Source: DASYLJ01 sp964432595
GTDB taxonomy: Bacteria; Desulfobacterota; Binatia; DP-6
Assembly (NCBI GenBank): GCA_964432595.1
Contig: CAYSOF010000007.1
Span: forward strand, 1-64,000
Length of the DNA: 64,000 nucleotides
Direction of reading: 5' to 3'
Shown piece by piece: positions 1-8,122 of the stretch. How positions within the stretch are numbered: position 1 is the stretch's first letter; each line of letters opens with the position of its first letter. The position numbers and the translations under genes were made by a program. The notes beneath the pieces are model-generated. The model did no database searches, was not told where the DNA came from, and was given only the letters and a program-made list of their open reading frames with translations.

Positions 1-211
1 CATCGCGCTTCTCGACCTCGGCGACCGTGACCTCCTGCGCACGCTGGAAGCGCTCGACGAGGAGCTGCTTCTCGAGCAGCGGGTTCGCAACCCGCAGATA
101 GGCTACGTCCTCGAGCGGAATCGTCTCCGGCGGCGGCGCGGTCTCCGCGTGAGCGATGGTCAGGCAGCTCAGGAGCACCATGGTCAGAACGGGTGTTGCT
201 GTGCGCGTCAT
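1..211 (-). CDS. Exported phage-region protein, 3' end outside window
   Basis: Only the first 70 codons are inside the window. The start ATG at 211 overlaps the TGA of the upstream gene (208-210) as ATGA, the junction style used throughout this operon. Residues 1-22 form a Sec-type signal peptide (Arg, then a Leu/Val core, then AHA before Glu). The exposed part has PPPE and a Gln/Glu-rich amphipathic stretch (residues 40-70) that could be a helix or coiled coil. I do not recognise the family. It is the last visible member of a run of exported proteins downstream of the portal gene. Confidence 0.6.
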   Translation of the reverse strand, partial: MTRTATPVLTMVLLSCLTIAHAETAPPPETIPLEDVAYLRVANPLLEKQLLVERFQRAQEVTVAEVEKRD

Positions 212-627
212 CGTCGATTCTCCTTGGTTGGGATGGCGGGCCGGCGCTTCGCCGCCTTGGCTTCCGCTTTCGGGCACCGCGCCTCGAAGTCCATCGCCGG
301 CCACGTCGACCAAATGATCGCGCCCCCCGGCGTCGGCTTCAGCTCGCACGGCCCCGATGGACAGTCCGCGTTCGTAGAGCACGGTCGCGCCCGGTGGGGG
401 CCACCGCGACATACCTTCACGTTCCAGTAGCGCCGCAGCGGCGTGTCCGGATCGAGCATCGCCTTCGAATCCAGAACGAACCGCTCGTCGCTGCACGGGA
501 TCACGACCATCGGCCCCAAGCCGTGCGGGCCTTCGCCGGTGCTGGTGAACTCGAACCGCACCGAACCGTCTCCGGCTATCGCGAGCCCGGCGACCATCAG
601 CAGAAGTACAGCGAGCAAGTGTGGCAT
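208..627 (-). CDS. Exported Cys-motif protein in phage operon
   Basis: A 139-aa protein with a clear signal peptide (MPHLLAVLLLMVAGLAIAG). Around residues 80-95 it has the motif CSTNADCPSGPC. The same type of Cys motif recurs in the 1017-aa product next door, so the two may share a fold or a disulfide-bonded module. A G-rich ribosome site precedes the ATG and the stop overlaps the next start. No enzyme signature is visible and the function is unknown. The position at the distal end of a phage structural operon suggests a virion-associated or host-surface role, which is inference. Confidence 0.6.
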   Translation of the reverse strand: MPHLLAVLLLMVAGLAIAGDGSVRFEFTSTGEGPHGLGPMVVIPCSDERFVLDSKAMLDPDTPLRRYWNVKVCRGGPHRARPCSTNADCPSGPCELKPTPGGAIIWSTWPAMDFEARCPKAEAKAAKRRPAIPTKENRR

Positions 628-642
628 GGCGTCCCCCCTCTC

Positions 643-3600
643 TCACTTCGGGATGGTCTCGATCAGGCACTGATTGTCCGCGCCGGCCCCGCCAGCCCCG
701 CAGTTCGTCAAGCCGCTCGCGCCGCCTGCGCCGCCCCCCGTGCAGCAGCGCGGCGTCGACGCCGAGCACGTGCCGGTGTCGAGGTTGAACGTGCTGCCGG
801 CCAGGACCGACGACAGGATGTGGACGAAGCCGCCGCCGCCACCACCGCCCGTCACGCCGCCGGCATCGTTGCCCATGGCGTCGATGACGTAGCCCGAGCC
901 GACGGTCGTCGTGCCGCCGACCTCGAGGTGGATCATCGCACCGCCGGTGCCACCCGCCCCCGCCGTGCCGGTCGCGCCCGCGCCGCACCCGCCGCCACCG
1001 CCGCCGACCGCGCCGACGCGCAGCCCGATCGTCGGAAGCTCGAGGTAGGGCGCCGCCCCGATCGCGCTGCCGCCCCCGGTCCCACCCCCGAACACCATCC
1101 CGTTGGGTGCCATCAGGAGCGCCAACGTGTCGGTCAGGTACGCATGCCCCGCCGTCCCGCTCGACGCGGATCCCGACGCGCCGCCGGCCGCGCCACCGAT
1201 CATGCCCTGGAGCACGCCCGACGCCTTGCCGGCCACGGCACCAGAGACCGCGCCGCCGGCCGCGCCAGGCGCCCCCTTGCCCTTGACCGACAGCGTCCCC
1301 GACGTCAGGTCCGCGTTGTCGCGCACCCGGATGATGAGCGGACGAAACTGCGTCGCGCCGTGCGCGCCCGCGAACCCGGATGCCGTGGTGATCGTGACGG
1401 TGCCGCCGTTGTGGACGAAGTTGCGCACGTTCAGGACCGACGCGGGCTGATACGCGGTCGTCAGGACCTCGGCGCCTTTGCCGAACGCCGCGTTTTCGCT
1501 GATCGTGCACGTCCCGCTGCCATTCGATCCGGTGCAGGTTCCCCATCGACAGACGGTGCGCGCGCCGGTCGAGTCGAACGTCGAGCAGTCGGTCGGCGAC
1601 GTCACCTCGCCGGCATACGTGAAGTCACCGGCCGCCTCGGTGCCGCCGGGTACGCGCGCCGCGCGTGCAGCTGGCCGAGTCTGCCGCACAACGCACTTCA
1701 CCGTGTGATACGCGCCCTGGTCGACCGATGCGGCGGACGCGACCGCATATGCATCGTCGGCCGCTGTCGCCTTCTCGCCGCGACCCGCGGTTCCCGACAC
1801 CCGCAGCCAGTCGCCGCGAGTGGTCGCGACGTCCGTGGTGACGCAGGTCGTCTGTCCCTCGCGCAAGACCTGCACCGTGCTGCCGTCGGCCTCGGTCGTC
1901 AGGACCACGCCGATGACCTCCCGCGTGCTCGTCGCGCGACGGACCGCGTGGTCGACGCCGGTCGCGGAGTACACGGCGACGGCCTCGCCCGCGACCATCG
2001 CGGCACCGTCCTTGTTCGTTAGGCGGAGGCGGCCGCTGTGCTGCTCCTCGCTCGGAAGCACGCCGAAGTTGTCGCCAAGTTCGCCCATGGCGTTGGTCCA
2101 CTCCGGGATCAGGCCATGCACGTCCCAGGTCGTGTTGAGCGCTACCTTGTTGTTCGCCGCATCGCCGGCCCCGGTCGGAAAGCGCAACCCGCCGCCGGAC
2201 CCCCCGTTGTCGCCCAGATAGTTGTCGGTGAACATGTTGGCGCTGAGAGTGCCGGTGGTCGTGCTCAGCGTGTTGAACTCCATGCCGCCGGTCAGGCACT
2301 GGTTGCCGCTGAACTTCGACGTGTCGACACCGAACGGCGCCACGCACGTCTCGCCGTTGCAGTTGGCGGACGTCGTGCACGGCATGAGCGCGGTCGAGCC
2401 GGCAGGCACGGTGTTGGCGCATCGCTTGCCGCTGCCGACGCCGACGATGCACGGGCCACTGCCGAACGACGCGATGAAGTTGTCCGTCACGACACAGTGC
2501 GTGAACCCGCCGCACGGAATGGAGTCCGTCGTCCCGAACTTCATGAGCGAGGCGAGCAGCAGATTCCCGTTGATCGTCGCGCCGTTCGAGCAGCCCGAGA
2601 ACCCCTCGTTCGCGATGTAGATCGCGTTCCCGGTCATCGACGAATCGCCCGACGGCCAGATGCCCTTGTCGAAGAGCATCAGCGTATTGCCCTGGACGGT
2701 GGAGAACCCGAACCACCCGATGCCGCGATGGGACGTCGCTGGCCAGGCTCCGCGCAGGTGGTTGCCGAGGATCCGACAATGCAGACCGCCCCCAAGCCCG
2801 CCGAGCGGCTCGATGCCGTTCCCGACGGGCACGTAGACGCGGTTCGACTCTACGGCCGACTCGTCATCGATCGAGATGCCCGACGACACGAGTTCGAGGG
2901 GCGTCACGGCGTACCGATACGTCTCACGGATCAGCTCGTTGTCGCGGACGAGGCTCCGGATGCCGCCCACGAATCCCGCATCACCGCGGCGCAAGTCCCA
3001 GAGGTCGTTACCGACGATCACGGCCCGGGTGGACGCGGAGAAGTCCACCGCCGTGATCTTCCCGGCGCCGGTCGGCGTCGCCGGCGGCCCGGTGCACGTC
3101 CCGCCACCGGTGCACGCCGAGGACATCGTGCAAGTCCCGGAGGACGGGCACTGCGCGTTCAGCGTGCAGCGCAGCGCGGTGTCGGTCGTGCACGTGTTGA
3201 GGCACGCCGTGCCGGGATTCGAGCCGTTGGCACACGTGTACTCGTCATCGACGCCGTTGGCCCACAGGCTACACCCGATCAGCTCGACGCTGTCGGAGCT
3301 GCTCGCCGCGACGATGCCCTTGTAAACGGACCCGCCGGTGGGAGCGAAACCGGTGTCGAAGATGAACCCGGCGCTCTTGTCCTCGCAGACGATGCGCTTG
3401 CCGCTCGGGATGGTGACCGCGGCGTTGCCGGCCCCGGGCGTCGTGATCCGTGGGGTACACCCGGCCGGCAGAACGACGGTGCGCACGGCGTCAGTCAGCG
3501 CGGTCGCCAGCGCCGTGTTGGCGCTGCCGCTCGTGCAGGCCGTCCCGTACTTCTGCTTGTCGAGGCGCACGGCCGACAGCTCGGGTCGACCGTCGCTGAC

Positions 3601-3696
3601 GGTGATGCCCCCGCCGCCGGTGATGGCCGCCGCCGGCGCAGCAGCTAGTGCTACGCCGGCCAGCAGCCAGGCGACGAACGTGCGCGGACGGCTCAC
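643..3696 (-). CDS. Large exported beta-helix / Gly-rich tail-spike-like protein
   Basis: A 1017-aa protein. Residues 1-24 are a Sec signal peptide (Ala/Val/Leu core ending AAPAAA). Residues about 50-560 look like a right-handed beta-helix: many short repeats of GN/N-x-hydrophobic type such as VTDNFI, VQGNTL and ISGNQ. Cys-rich inserts of the CxxxxxCxxxxTC kind sit near residues 155-201 and 415-435. Residues about 790-1000 are Gly/Ala-rich with GGGGGG runs. Tail spikes commonly use this beta-helix architecture to bind or cut surface polysaccharide, but they normally lack a signal peptide. It lies 3 bp downstream of the tail-fibre-like gene. Function is by analogy; no catalytic residues can be named. 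Confidence 0.65.
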   Translation of the reverse strand: MSRPRTFVAWLLAGVALAAAPAAAITGGGGITVSDGRPELSAVRLDKQKYGTACTSGSANTALATALTDAVRTVVLPAGCTPRITTPGAGNAAVTIPSGKRIVCEDKSAGFIFDTGFAPTGGSVYKGIVAASSSDSVELIGCSLWANGVDDEYTCANGSNPGTACLNTCTTDTALRCTLNAQCPSSGTCTMSSACTGGGTCTGPPATPTGAGKITAVDFSASTRAVIVGNDLWDLRRGDAGFVGGIRSLVRDNELIRETYRYAVTPLELVSSGISIDDESAVESNRVYVPVGNGIEPLGGLGGGLHCRILGNHLRGAWPATSHRGIGWFGFSTVQGNTLMLFDKGIWPSGDSSMTGNAIYIANEGFSGCSNGATINGNLLLASLMKFGTTDSIPCGGFTHCVVTDNFIASFGSGPCIVGVGSGKRCANTVPAGSTALMPCTTSANCNGETCVAPFGVDTSKFSGNQCLTGGMEFNTLSTTTGTLSANMFTDNYLGDNGGSGGGLRFPTGAGDAANNKVALNTTWDVHGLIPEWTNAMGELGDNFGVLPSEEQHSGRLRLTNKDGAAMVAGEAVAVYSATGVDHAVRRATSTREVIGVVLTTEADGSTVQVLREGQTTCVTTDVATTRGDWLRVSGTAGRGEKATAADDAYAVASAASVDQGAYHTVKCVVRQTRPAARAARVPGGTEAAGDFTYAGEVTSPTDCSTFDSTGARTVCRWGTCTGSNGSGTCTISENAAFGKGAEVLTTAYQPASVLNVRNFVHNGGTVTITTASGFAGAHGATQFRPLIIRVRDNADLTSGTLSVKGKGAPGAAGGAVSGAVAGKASGVLQGMIGGAAGGASGSASSGTAGHAYLTDTLALLMAPNGMVFGGGTGGGSAIGAAPYLELPTIGLRVGAVGGGGGGCGAGATGTAGAGGTGGAMIHLEVGGTTTVGSGYVIDAMGNDAGGVTGGGGGGGFVHILSSVLAGSTFNLDTGTCSASTPRCCTGGGAGGASGLTNCGAGGAGADNQCLIETIPK

Positions 3697-3699
3697 GCG

Positions 3700-4596
3700 T
3701 TACGCCGTGCGCTCGACGGAACAGCCGATGCGGGTGGCAGTTGTCGTCGATGAGGCGACCGCGGAGAAGGTCGCGCACTGCCCAGCGGTCACGTTGATCG
3801 TGCCCGTCGTGTCGGCGACGACGGTGCCGGCCGCGGTCAGCGCGACCTGCAGCGTCGTGTTGTCCGACAGCGCCCCGCACGTGCCGATGCGCGCCGTGAC
3901 CGTGATGCCGGATCCGCCCGGCGCTGCCGAGCTCCGGCACCGCAGGTTCGCCAGCGTCATCGCGGGCAGCGGGACCTCGACCACCGGCTCGGTCTGGTCG
4001 ATCCCCGTGCCCAACCCGAAGTAGTACGTCAGCGAACCCGGGCTCAGGTTCATGCCCGAGCCGAAGCCGGTGAACCCGTTGACCGTTGTCCCACCGCTGA
4101 TGGTGTTGCAGCCGTACGCGTTGGTCGTCACGTCGTACGTCAGCGCGTTCTGAGCGCCGTCGCAGTCGCCGATGGCTTTCGACTGCCAGGTCGTCCCGTT
4201 GCCGACCATCACGTTGTCATCCGCAGCGGACCCGAGGTTGGTGCCGCCTCGCGCGACGGGCAGCGTGCCAGTGACGGCCGCCGTGCTGATGTCCAGTGCG
4301 CCATAGCCGCCTGGCGAGCCCGACCCGGCCGACAGGAACGGCTGCCCAGCCGTCCCGGCGGCGGAGACCTGGAAGCCCGACGTGCCGTTCCCCATCAGGA
4401 CGCCGTTCGCCGTGAACGAGCCGCCGCCCGTACCGCCGAGGGGGACGGCGATCGTCCCGCTGACGGAGACCGTGCCGTCCTGGATCGTGATGTTGGTACC
4501 ACCCGTGAGCGCGAGCGTGCGCGCTGGGATCGCCATCCACACCGCCAGCAGTGCCATCACGAATGCGGCGCAGCGCCGCGCGTTCTTCAGCTCCAT
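3700..4596 (-). CDS. Tail-fibre-like protein with signal peptide
   Basis: A 298-aa protein. The start is the ATG at 4596, chosen for the GGGAGGA ribosome site just upstream. Residues 1-29 form a signal peptide. Residues about 30-135 contain tail-fibre style repeats such as VPLGGTGGG, GVLMGNGTSG and LPVARGGTNLG, the motif family common in phage fibre shafts. The C-terminal about 90 residues (LANLRCRSS, RIGTCGALSDN, paired cysteines) resemble the C-terminal half of the product encoded at 5033-5506, so the two may carry the same receptor or trimerisation domain. The signal peptide is unexpected for a fibre. Confidence 0.7.
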   Translation of the reverse strand: MELKNARRCAAFVMALLAVWMAIPARTLALTGGTNITIQDGTVSVSGTIAVPLGGTGGGSFTANGVLMGNGTSGFQVSAAGTAGQPFLSAGSGSPGGYGALDISTAAVTGTLPVARGGTNLGSAADDNVMVGNGTTWQSKAIGDCDGAQNALTYDVTTNAYGCNTISGGTTVNGFTGFGSGMNLSPGSLTYYFGLGTGIDQTEPVVEVPLPAMTLANLRCRSSAAPGGSGITVTARIGTCGALSDNTTLQVALTAAGTVVADTTGTINVTAGQCATFSAVASSTTTATRIGCSVERTA

Positions 4597-4613
4597 CGTT
4601 CGTCCTCCCGTCC

Positions 4614-5036
4614 TCACTCGCGCGACCACTCCTCGACCGACTCGACCTGCATCCGGTGGCGCGCGCGCTGCCCCGGTGTCGGTTCGCTCCATCGCCGCGT
4701 GACCCAACGGCGTTTCGGCTGCGTCTCGATGACCTCGCGCTCGGGCGCGCCGAGGCGGTGCCCCATGAGCACCAGCACCGCGACGAGCTTCCGCCCGAGG
4801 TAGACCTCGACCTCTTTCGTGGGCTTTCCGGGGCGCGTTCGTGCCTGCAGCCAGCTCGGCAGACCGATCCGCGTGCACTTCCCCGGCACGCGAACGTGCG
4901 GCACCACGCCCGGCATGGCCGCAGCCGCCGCGCGTTCCATCACGCGTGTGCCGCACTCGAGGTCGATGCCGATGCGCTCGGCGCCGGCGCCGGACGCGGC
5001 GAGCAGCACCAGGACGAGGGCCACGCCGCGCGTCAC
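4614..5036 (-). CDS. Exported basic protein of phage operon
   Basis: A 140-aa protein. The GTG at 5036 overlaps the stop of the upstream gene as GTGA. Residues 1-19 are a signal peptide (ALVLVLLAASGAGA). The mature part is basic, with two cysteines (LECG and GKCTR) and a Trp/Arg-rich tail (RRWVTRRWSE). No known domain is recognised. It is sandwiched between two exported proteins that share a C-terminal domain, so a role in the same surface structure is possible. Confidence 0.55.
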   Translation of the reverse strand: MTRGVALVLVLLAASGAGAERIGIDLECGTRVMERAAAAAMPGVVPHVRVPGKCTRIGLPSWLQARTRPGKPTKEVEVYLGRKLVAVLVLMGHRLGAPEREVIETQPKRRWVTRRWSEPTPGQRARHRMQVESVEEWSRE

Positions 5037-5506
5037 AGCGCCTTCACCAGGGTGCACTTCACCTGCGTGGGCAGGCTCAACGGGCCACTCGGGAAGCTCA
5101 GGCGCAGCGACCAGCAGTGGTTGACGCCGCCGAGCTGCAGCTTGTTCGTCGACGAGTCGCACGCCGGGATGCTCGAGCCGGCGCCGCTGAGCGTGCAGGC
5201 GAACGCCGTATCGGCGAGCGCGCCGCACACCCCGGTCCGGCCGGTGACAACGAGCGTGCCGACGAACGGCGTCGAGCCGCGGCACTCCAGGTTCGCCAGC
5301 GTGCCCGGCGTATCGAACGCCATCTCGACGGAGCGCTCGAGGACGTCGGCGCACGTCGACGGGCCGAAGAAGACGGGCGTCACGTCGCCCTTCACCGGTG
5401 TGCACGTCGCGGCCGCGAGCACGCCGCGGCTCGGGATGACGTCGGCGCCGGCGATCGCGGTGCCGAGCGCGAGGAGCGCCGCGGCTACGCGAAGACGTGC
5501 GCCCAC
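5033..5506 (-). CDS. Exported protein sharing a domain with the tail-fibre protein
   Basis: A 157-aa protein. The GTG at 5506 is chosen because it gives a textbook signal peptide (MGARLRVAAALLALG then AGA). It overlaps the preceding gene by 22 bp. Residues about 75-150 carry the pattern TLANLECRG, VTGRTGVCGALADTAF and C-terminal KC, paralleling LANLRCR and RIGTCGALSDN in the product of 3700-4596. Six or more cysteines suggest disulfides and an extracytoplasmic location. Function is unknown. Confidence 0.6.
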   Translation of the reverse strand: MGARLRVAAALLALGTAIAGADVIPSRGVLAAATCTPVKGDVTPVFFGPSTCADVLERSVEMAFDTPGTLANLECRGSTPFVGTLVVTGRTGVCGALADTAFACTLSGAGSSIPACDSSTNKLQLGGVNHCWSLRLSFPSGPLSLPTQVKCTLVKAL

Positions 5507-6081
5507 AGCGCATCTCCTTCCTGGACGTCGAAGCCGGTCGTGATGACGTTGCCCGAGAGGAAGAATTCGCCGATGCCCGGCGTCGCCTTCTTCGTGAGGG
5601 CGTAGCCCTGGTAGTAGACCTGGATGCCCTGCGGCGCCGTCGGCACCGTGAAGGTGTTCCCCGGCCGCGCGCCCGTCAGCGGCACGTCGAAGGACCACGT
5701 CGGCGCCTCCGGGTCGGGCTCCGGCGCCGGGGTGAGTCCCGCGATGCCGCGGTTCTCGACGCGGATCAGGCCCGTGAGCCGCTGCAGGACAGTGCCGTAG
5801 ACGTACGCGACGTCGTAGTCGTGCAGCTCGTAGTCCGACGCGGCCCTGACGACAACGTTGTCGGCGGGCTGCAGCGTCCACACCGTCGCCGCGCCCTCGC
5901 CGGCGACGTTCGGCGCGTTCGCCGCGCTGCCGTCGCGCCCGTTCAGGATCGTGCGCGTGTGATGATCGCGCAGCCGGATGCGGACCTCCGTCACGTCGGC
6001 CCACGGGAGCGCCGTGCCGTCGAGCCGCGTCAGCGGGAGGACGAGGCGGCCGTGCGCCTCTTCGGCGACGTCAGTGATCAC
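5485..6081 (-). CDS. Phage structural-type protein downstream of portal
   Basis: A 198-aa protein without signal peptide. The GTG at 6081 overlaps the portal stop by 11 bp. The sequence is beta-rich (VRIRLRDHHTRTIL, VENRGIAGLTP, GIQVYYQGYAL), with an acidic-proline linker near residue 120 and an aromatic C-terminus (WAHVFA). The fold looks like a small beta-sandwich as found in head-tail or baseplate proteins, but I cannot assign a family. It is translationally coupled to the portal gene. Confidence 0.5.
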   Translation of the reverse strand: MITDVAEEAHGRLVLPLTRLDGTALPWADVTEVRIRLRDHHTRTILNGRDGSAANAPNVAGEGAATVWTLQPADNVVVRAASDYELHDYDVAYVYGTVLQRLTGLIRVENRGIAGLTPAPEPDPEAPTWSFDVPLTGARPGNTFTVPTAPQGIQVYYQGYALTKKATPGIGEFFLSGNVITTGFDVQEGDALWAHVFA

Positions 6082-7888
6082 CGTGCTCCTCCGGGAGCTC
6101 GCGGATCTCGACGATGAGCCGCGGCGCCTCCGGCCCGCCCTTGGCGAACGCGGGACGCGAGGACGGCCCACCGGGTCGGCGACTGCCATCGCCGCTGCCT
6201 GGCCGCTGCGCGCCGGGGCGCGCGTACCGGAGCGGCGCCTCGCTGTCGGGCAGCGCATTGCTGAACGGATCGTCCTCGTCGTCGGCGCCACCGCCTTGCT
6301 CGTCGTCGCCCTCGGCGCCGGGCTGCGCGATGCCCTTCGACGCCATGTAAAGGCCCATCAGAGTCGGGTTGACGGGCGCCTCGCCGATCGTCTCGTCCGG
6401 ATGCGGATCGGCGGCGTCGAGCGCCCGCATCTCGTTGACGGTGAGACCAAGCGTCTGGCGCTCGAGCTTCCGCTGCTCGTCCTCCGGGTACAGGCCGACG
6501 TAGGTGATGACGTACTTCTCGGTGAACCGAGCGACGAGGGCGTTCGTAACGCGCTTGCAGAACGCCAGGATCGGGATGAGGCTCCGGTCGTGGCTCGCCG
6601 CGAGCCGCTCGCCCGTGCCGTCACCGGACAGGCTCGACGTCTTCGACGAGAACGACTCGAGGTTGATCTCGTCCGGCGACAGGCCGTGGGCCGCGCAGCC
6701 CATGCTCCCGAGGAAGCTGAGCCACTTCGTCATGAACATTTCGGTGCCGGCGGCGTCGACGGGCGTGTACTGCGCGCCGCCAGTGCCCTTCTGCTTCGAG
6801 ACGAGCACGGGCAGCGCGAAGCGGCGCGCCGCGCCGCGCACCATCGCGTTCCAGTTCGCCTTGAACGCCTCGAGCTCGGCCTGCTGGTACTCGCCGAAGA
6901 GCGTCAGGAAGCCGCGGGGGATGCTGTTCCGGTCGAGCGCCGCCGCGTTGAACGTGCAGGTATTCAGGTACGACGTGATCGCCTTGACGAGGCATTCGTT
7001 CTCGGACTGGCCGTACCCGCAGAGCAGCGCGCTGCTGCGCGGGTTCCGGACCTCGTAGAGAATCTCGTGCGCCTCGAAGCCGACGAGCGCCGCCTGCTCG
7101 TCGAGGTTGACCTGGACGGCGACGATGGCGTCGTTGCCCTGGTAGCCGTCCTCGTAGGCGAGCCGGACGGTGTCGAACGGCAGGTTGTACCAACCGGCGA
7201 TGCCCGCGCTGCGGGCGGCCTTCGGCTCGATCTCCGCCGGGCACGCGTCGGCGCACAGCGAGTCGTAGACCAGCGCCTGCATGAACTCGGGGTACGTGCG
7301 GCGGTGGTACGTCCATCGCCGGCGCGCCGGATCGAACTCGGTCCCGCTGTTCTGCAGGACCTGGTCGAGGTACTCGATCTCCTTCTTGTCCGCCTTGGTG
7401 AGCTTCTCGCCGTCGCGACGGACCCACGCGTAGCCGTGCGGGTTGCCGTCGTTGTCGTCGAAGCGATGGAAGTGCCGCATGGCCTTCCGCAGCAGCGTGA
7501 GGATGATCGCCTGCAGCAGGTCGACCGACTCGACGAAGTAGCGGAGGAACTCGAAGCCGCTCTGCATCGTCGGCTTCTCGGCCCAGCCCTGGCCACCGGT
7601 CGGCCCCATGATGGCGAGGTCGTTGACCTGGAGGACCGCCTTGTGGCCCTCGCGACGCTCCGGGTACGGGTGCGCGTACTGGTAGCGCGCCGGGTTCAGG
7701 ATGACGGCCTTCGTGACGGCCGCGTCCTGGGCGTTGACGTAGTCGATGCCCGCGCGAATCTGCTGCGGGTCGACGAAGTGGAGACCCGACCAGAGGGCCT
7801 TCAGGAGCTGCTGGTTGACGTCACGGCGCTCGTCGCCCGGCACATCCGGACGACCCTGCGTCGTCAGCAGCTGCTCCCAATAGCTCAC
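6071..7888 (-). CDS. Phage portal protein
   Basis: A 605-aa protein matching the length and pattern of tailed-phage portal proteins, which form the dodecameric ring through which DNA enters and leaves the capsid. Visible support: a long helical N-terminal half; the segment GYGQSEN then LNTCTFNAAALDRNSIPRG; then LEAFKANWNAMVRG, which fits the portal wing/stem pattern L-x-x-F-x-x-x-W; and a disordered acidic/Pro-rich C-terminal 110 residues. The GTG at 7888 is chosen because GGGGGAG precedes it and the residues upstream are Arg-rich and implausible. It sits 40 bp after a hairpin that could end transcription from upstream. No protease or major capsid gene follows it in the window. Confidence 0.8.
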   Translation of the reverse strand: MSYWEQLLTTQGRPDVPGDERRDVNQQLLKALWSGLHFVDPQQIRAGIDYVNAQDAAVTKAVILNPARYQYAHPYPERREGHKAVLQVNDLAIMGPTGGQGWAEKPTMQSGFEFLRYFVESVDLLQAIILTLLRKAMRHFHRFDDNDGNPHGYAWVRRDGEKLTKADKKEIEYLDQVLQNSGTEFDPARRRWTYHRRTYPEFMQALVYDSLCADACPAEIEPKAARSAGIAGWYNLPFDTVRLAYEDGYQGNDAIVAVQVNLDEQAALVGFEAHEILYEVRNPRSSALLCGYGQSENECLVKAITSYLNTCTFNAAALDRNSIPRGFLTLFGEYQQAELEAFKANWNAMVRGAARRFALPVLVSKQKGTGGAQYTPVDAAGTEMFMTKWLSFLGSMGCAAHGLSPDEINLESFSSKTSSLSGDGTGERLAASHDRSLIPILAFCKRVTNALVARFTEKYVITYVGLYPEDEQRKLERQTLGLTVNEMRALDAADPHPDETIGEAPVNPTLMGLYMASKGIAQPGAEGDDEQGGGADDEDDPFSNALPDSEAPLRYARPGAQRPGSGDGSRRPGGPSSRPAFAKGGPEAPRLIVEIRELPEEHGDH

Positions 7889-7928
7889 CCGCCGTCCGCT
7901 CCCCCGCCTCCGCCCCTCGAAACGCAAA

Positions 7929-7968
7929 ACGGCGCGGCCCCTCCGATGCTCCGGAGAGACCGCGCCGT
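7929..7968 (-). terminator. Candidate Rho-independent terminator (leftward)
   Basis: A perfect 9-bp inverted repeat ACGGCGCGG / CCGCGCCGT (7929-7937 and 7960-7968) encloses an inner CTCCG/CGGAG stem. Read leftward, the hairpin is followed directly by TTTTGCGTTT. That would stop leftward transcripts coming from the 9-11 kb genes after they cross the rightward gene at 8123-9070, just before the portal gene. Confidence 0.6.
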
Positions 7969-8060
7969 CCGTTCAGGGATAGGCGCTCGTTCTGTGCGGG
8001 CCGGACGTTAGAGCGTTGTCACCGCGCGCGCAAAGTTCGGGTTCGGCGTCCGAGGGGCCA

Positions 8061-8089
8061 TTCCGACCTGCCCCGCAATGGTGTATAGC
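8061..8089 (+). promoter_or_regulatory. Possible promoter of the Ntn-hydrolase gene
   Basis: TTCCGA (8061-8066), a 17-bp spacer, then TATAGC (8084-8089). A start point near 8096 would leave the in-frame ATG at 8078 untranscribed and fits the GTG at 8123. The match to consensus is moderate. Confidence 0.3.
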
Positions 8090-8122
8090 CAGCGCCCTCC
8101 ACAATCAGACTCGGAGGGCGAC

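Noticed and set aside
193..2022. Long + strand frame (609 codons) opposite the large phage gene
   Set aside because: Arg/Ala/Pro-rich composition typical of antisense reading of a GC-rich gene; no ribosome site or domain.
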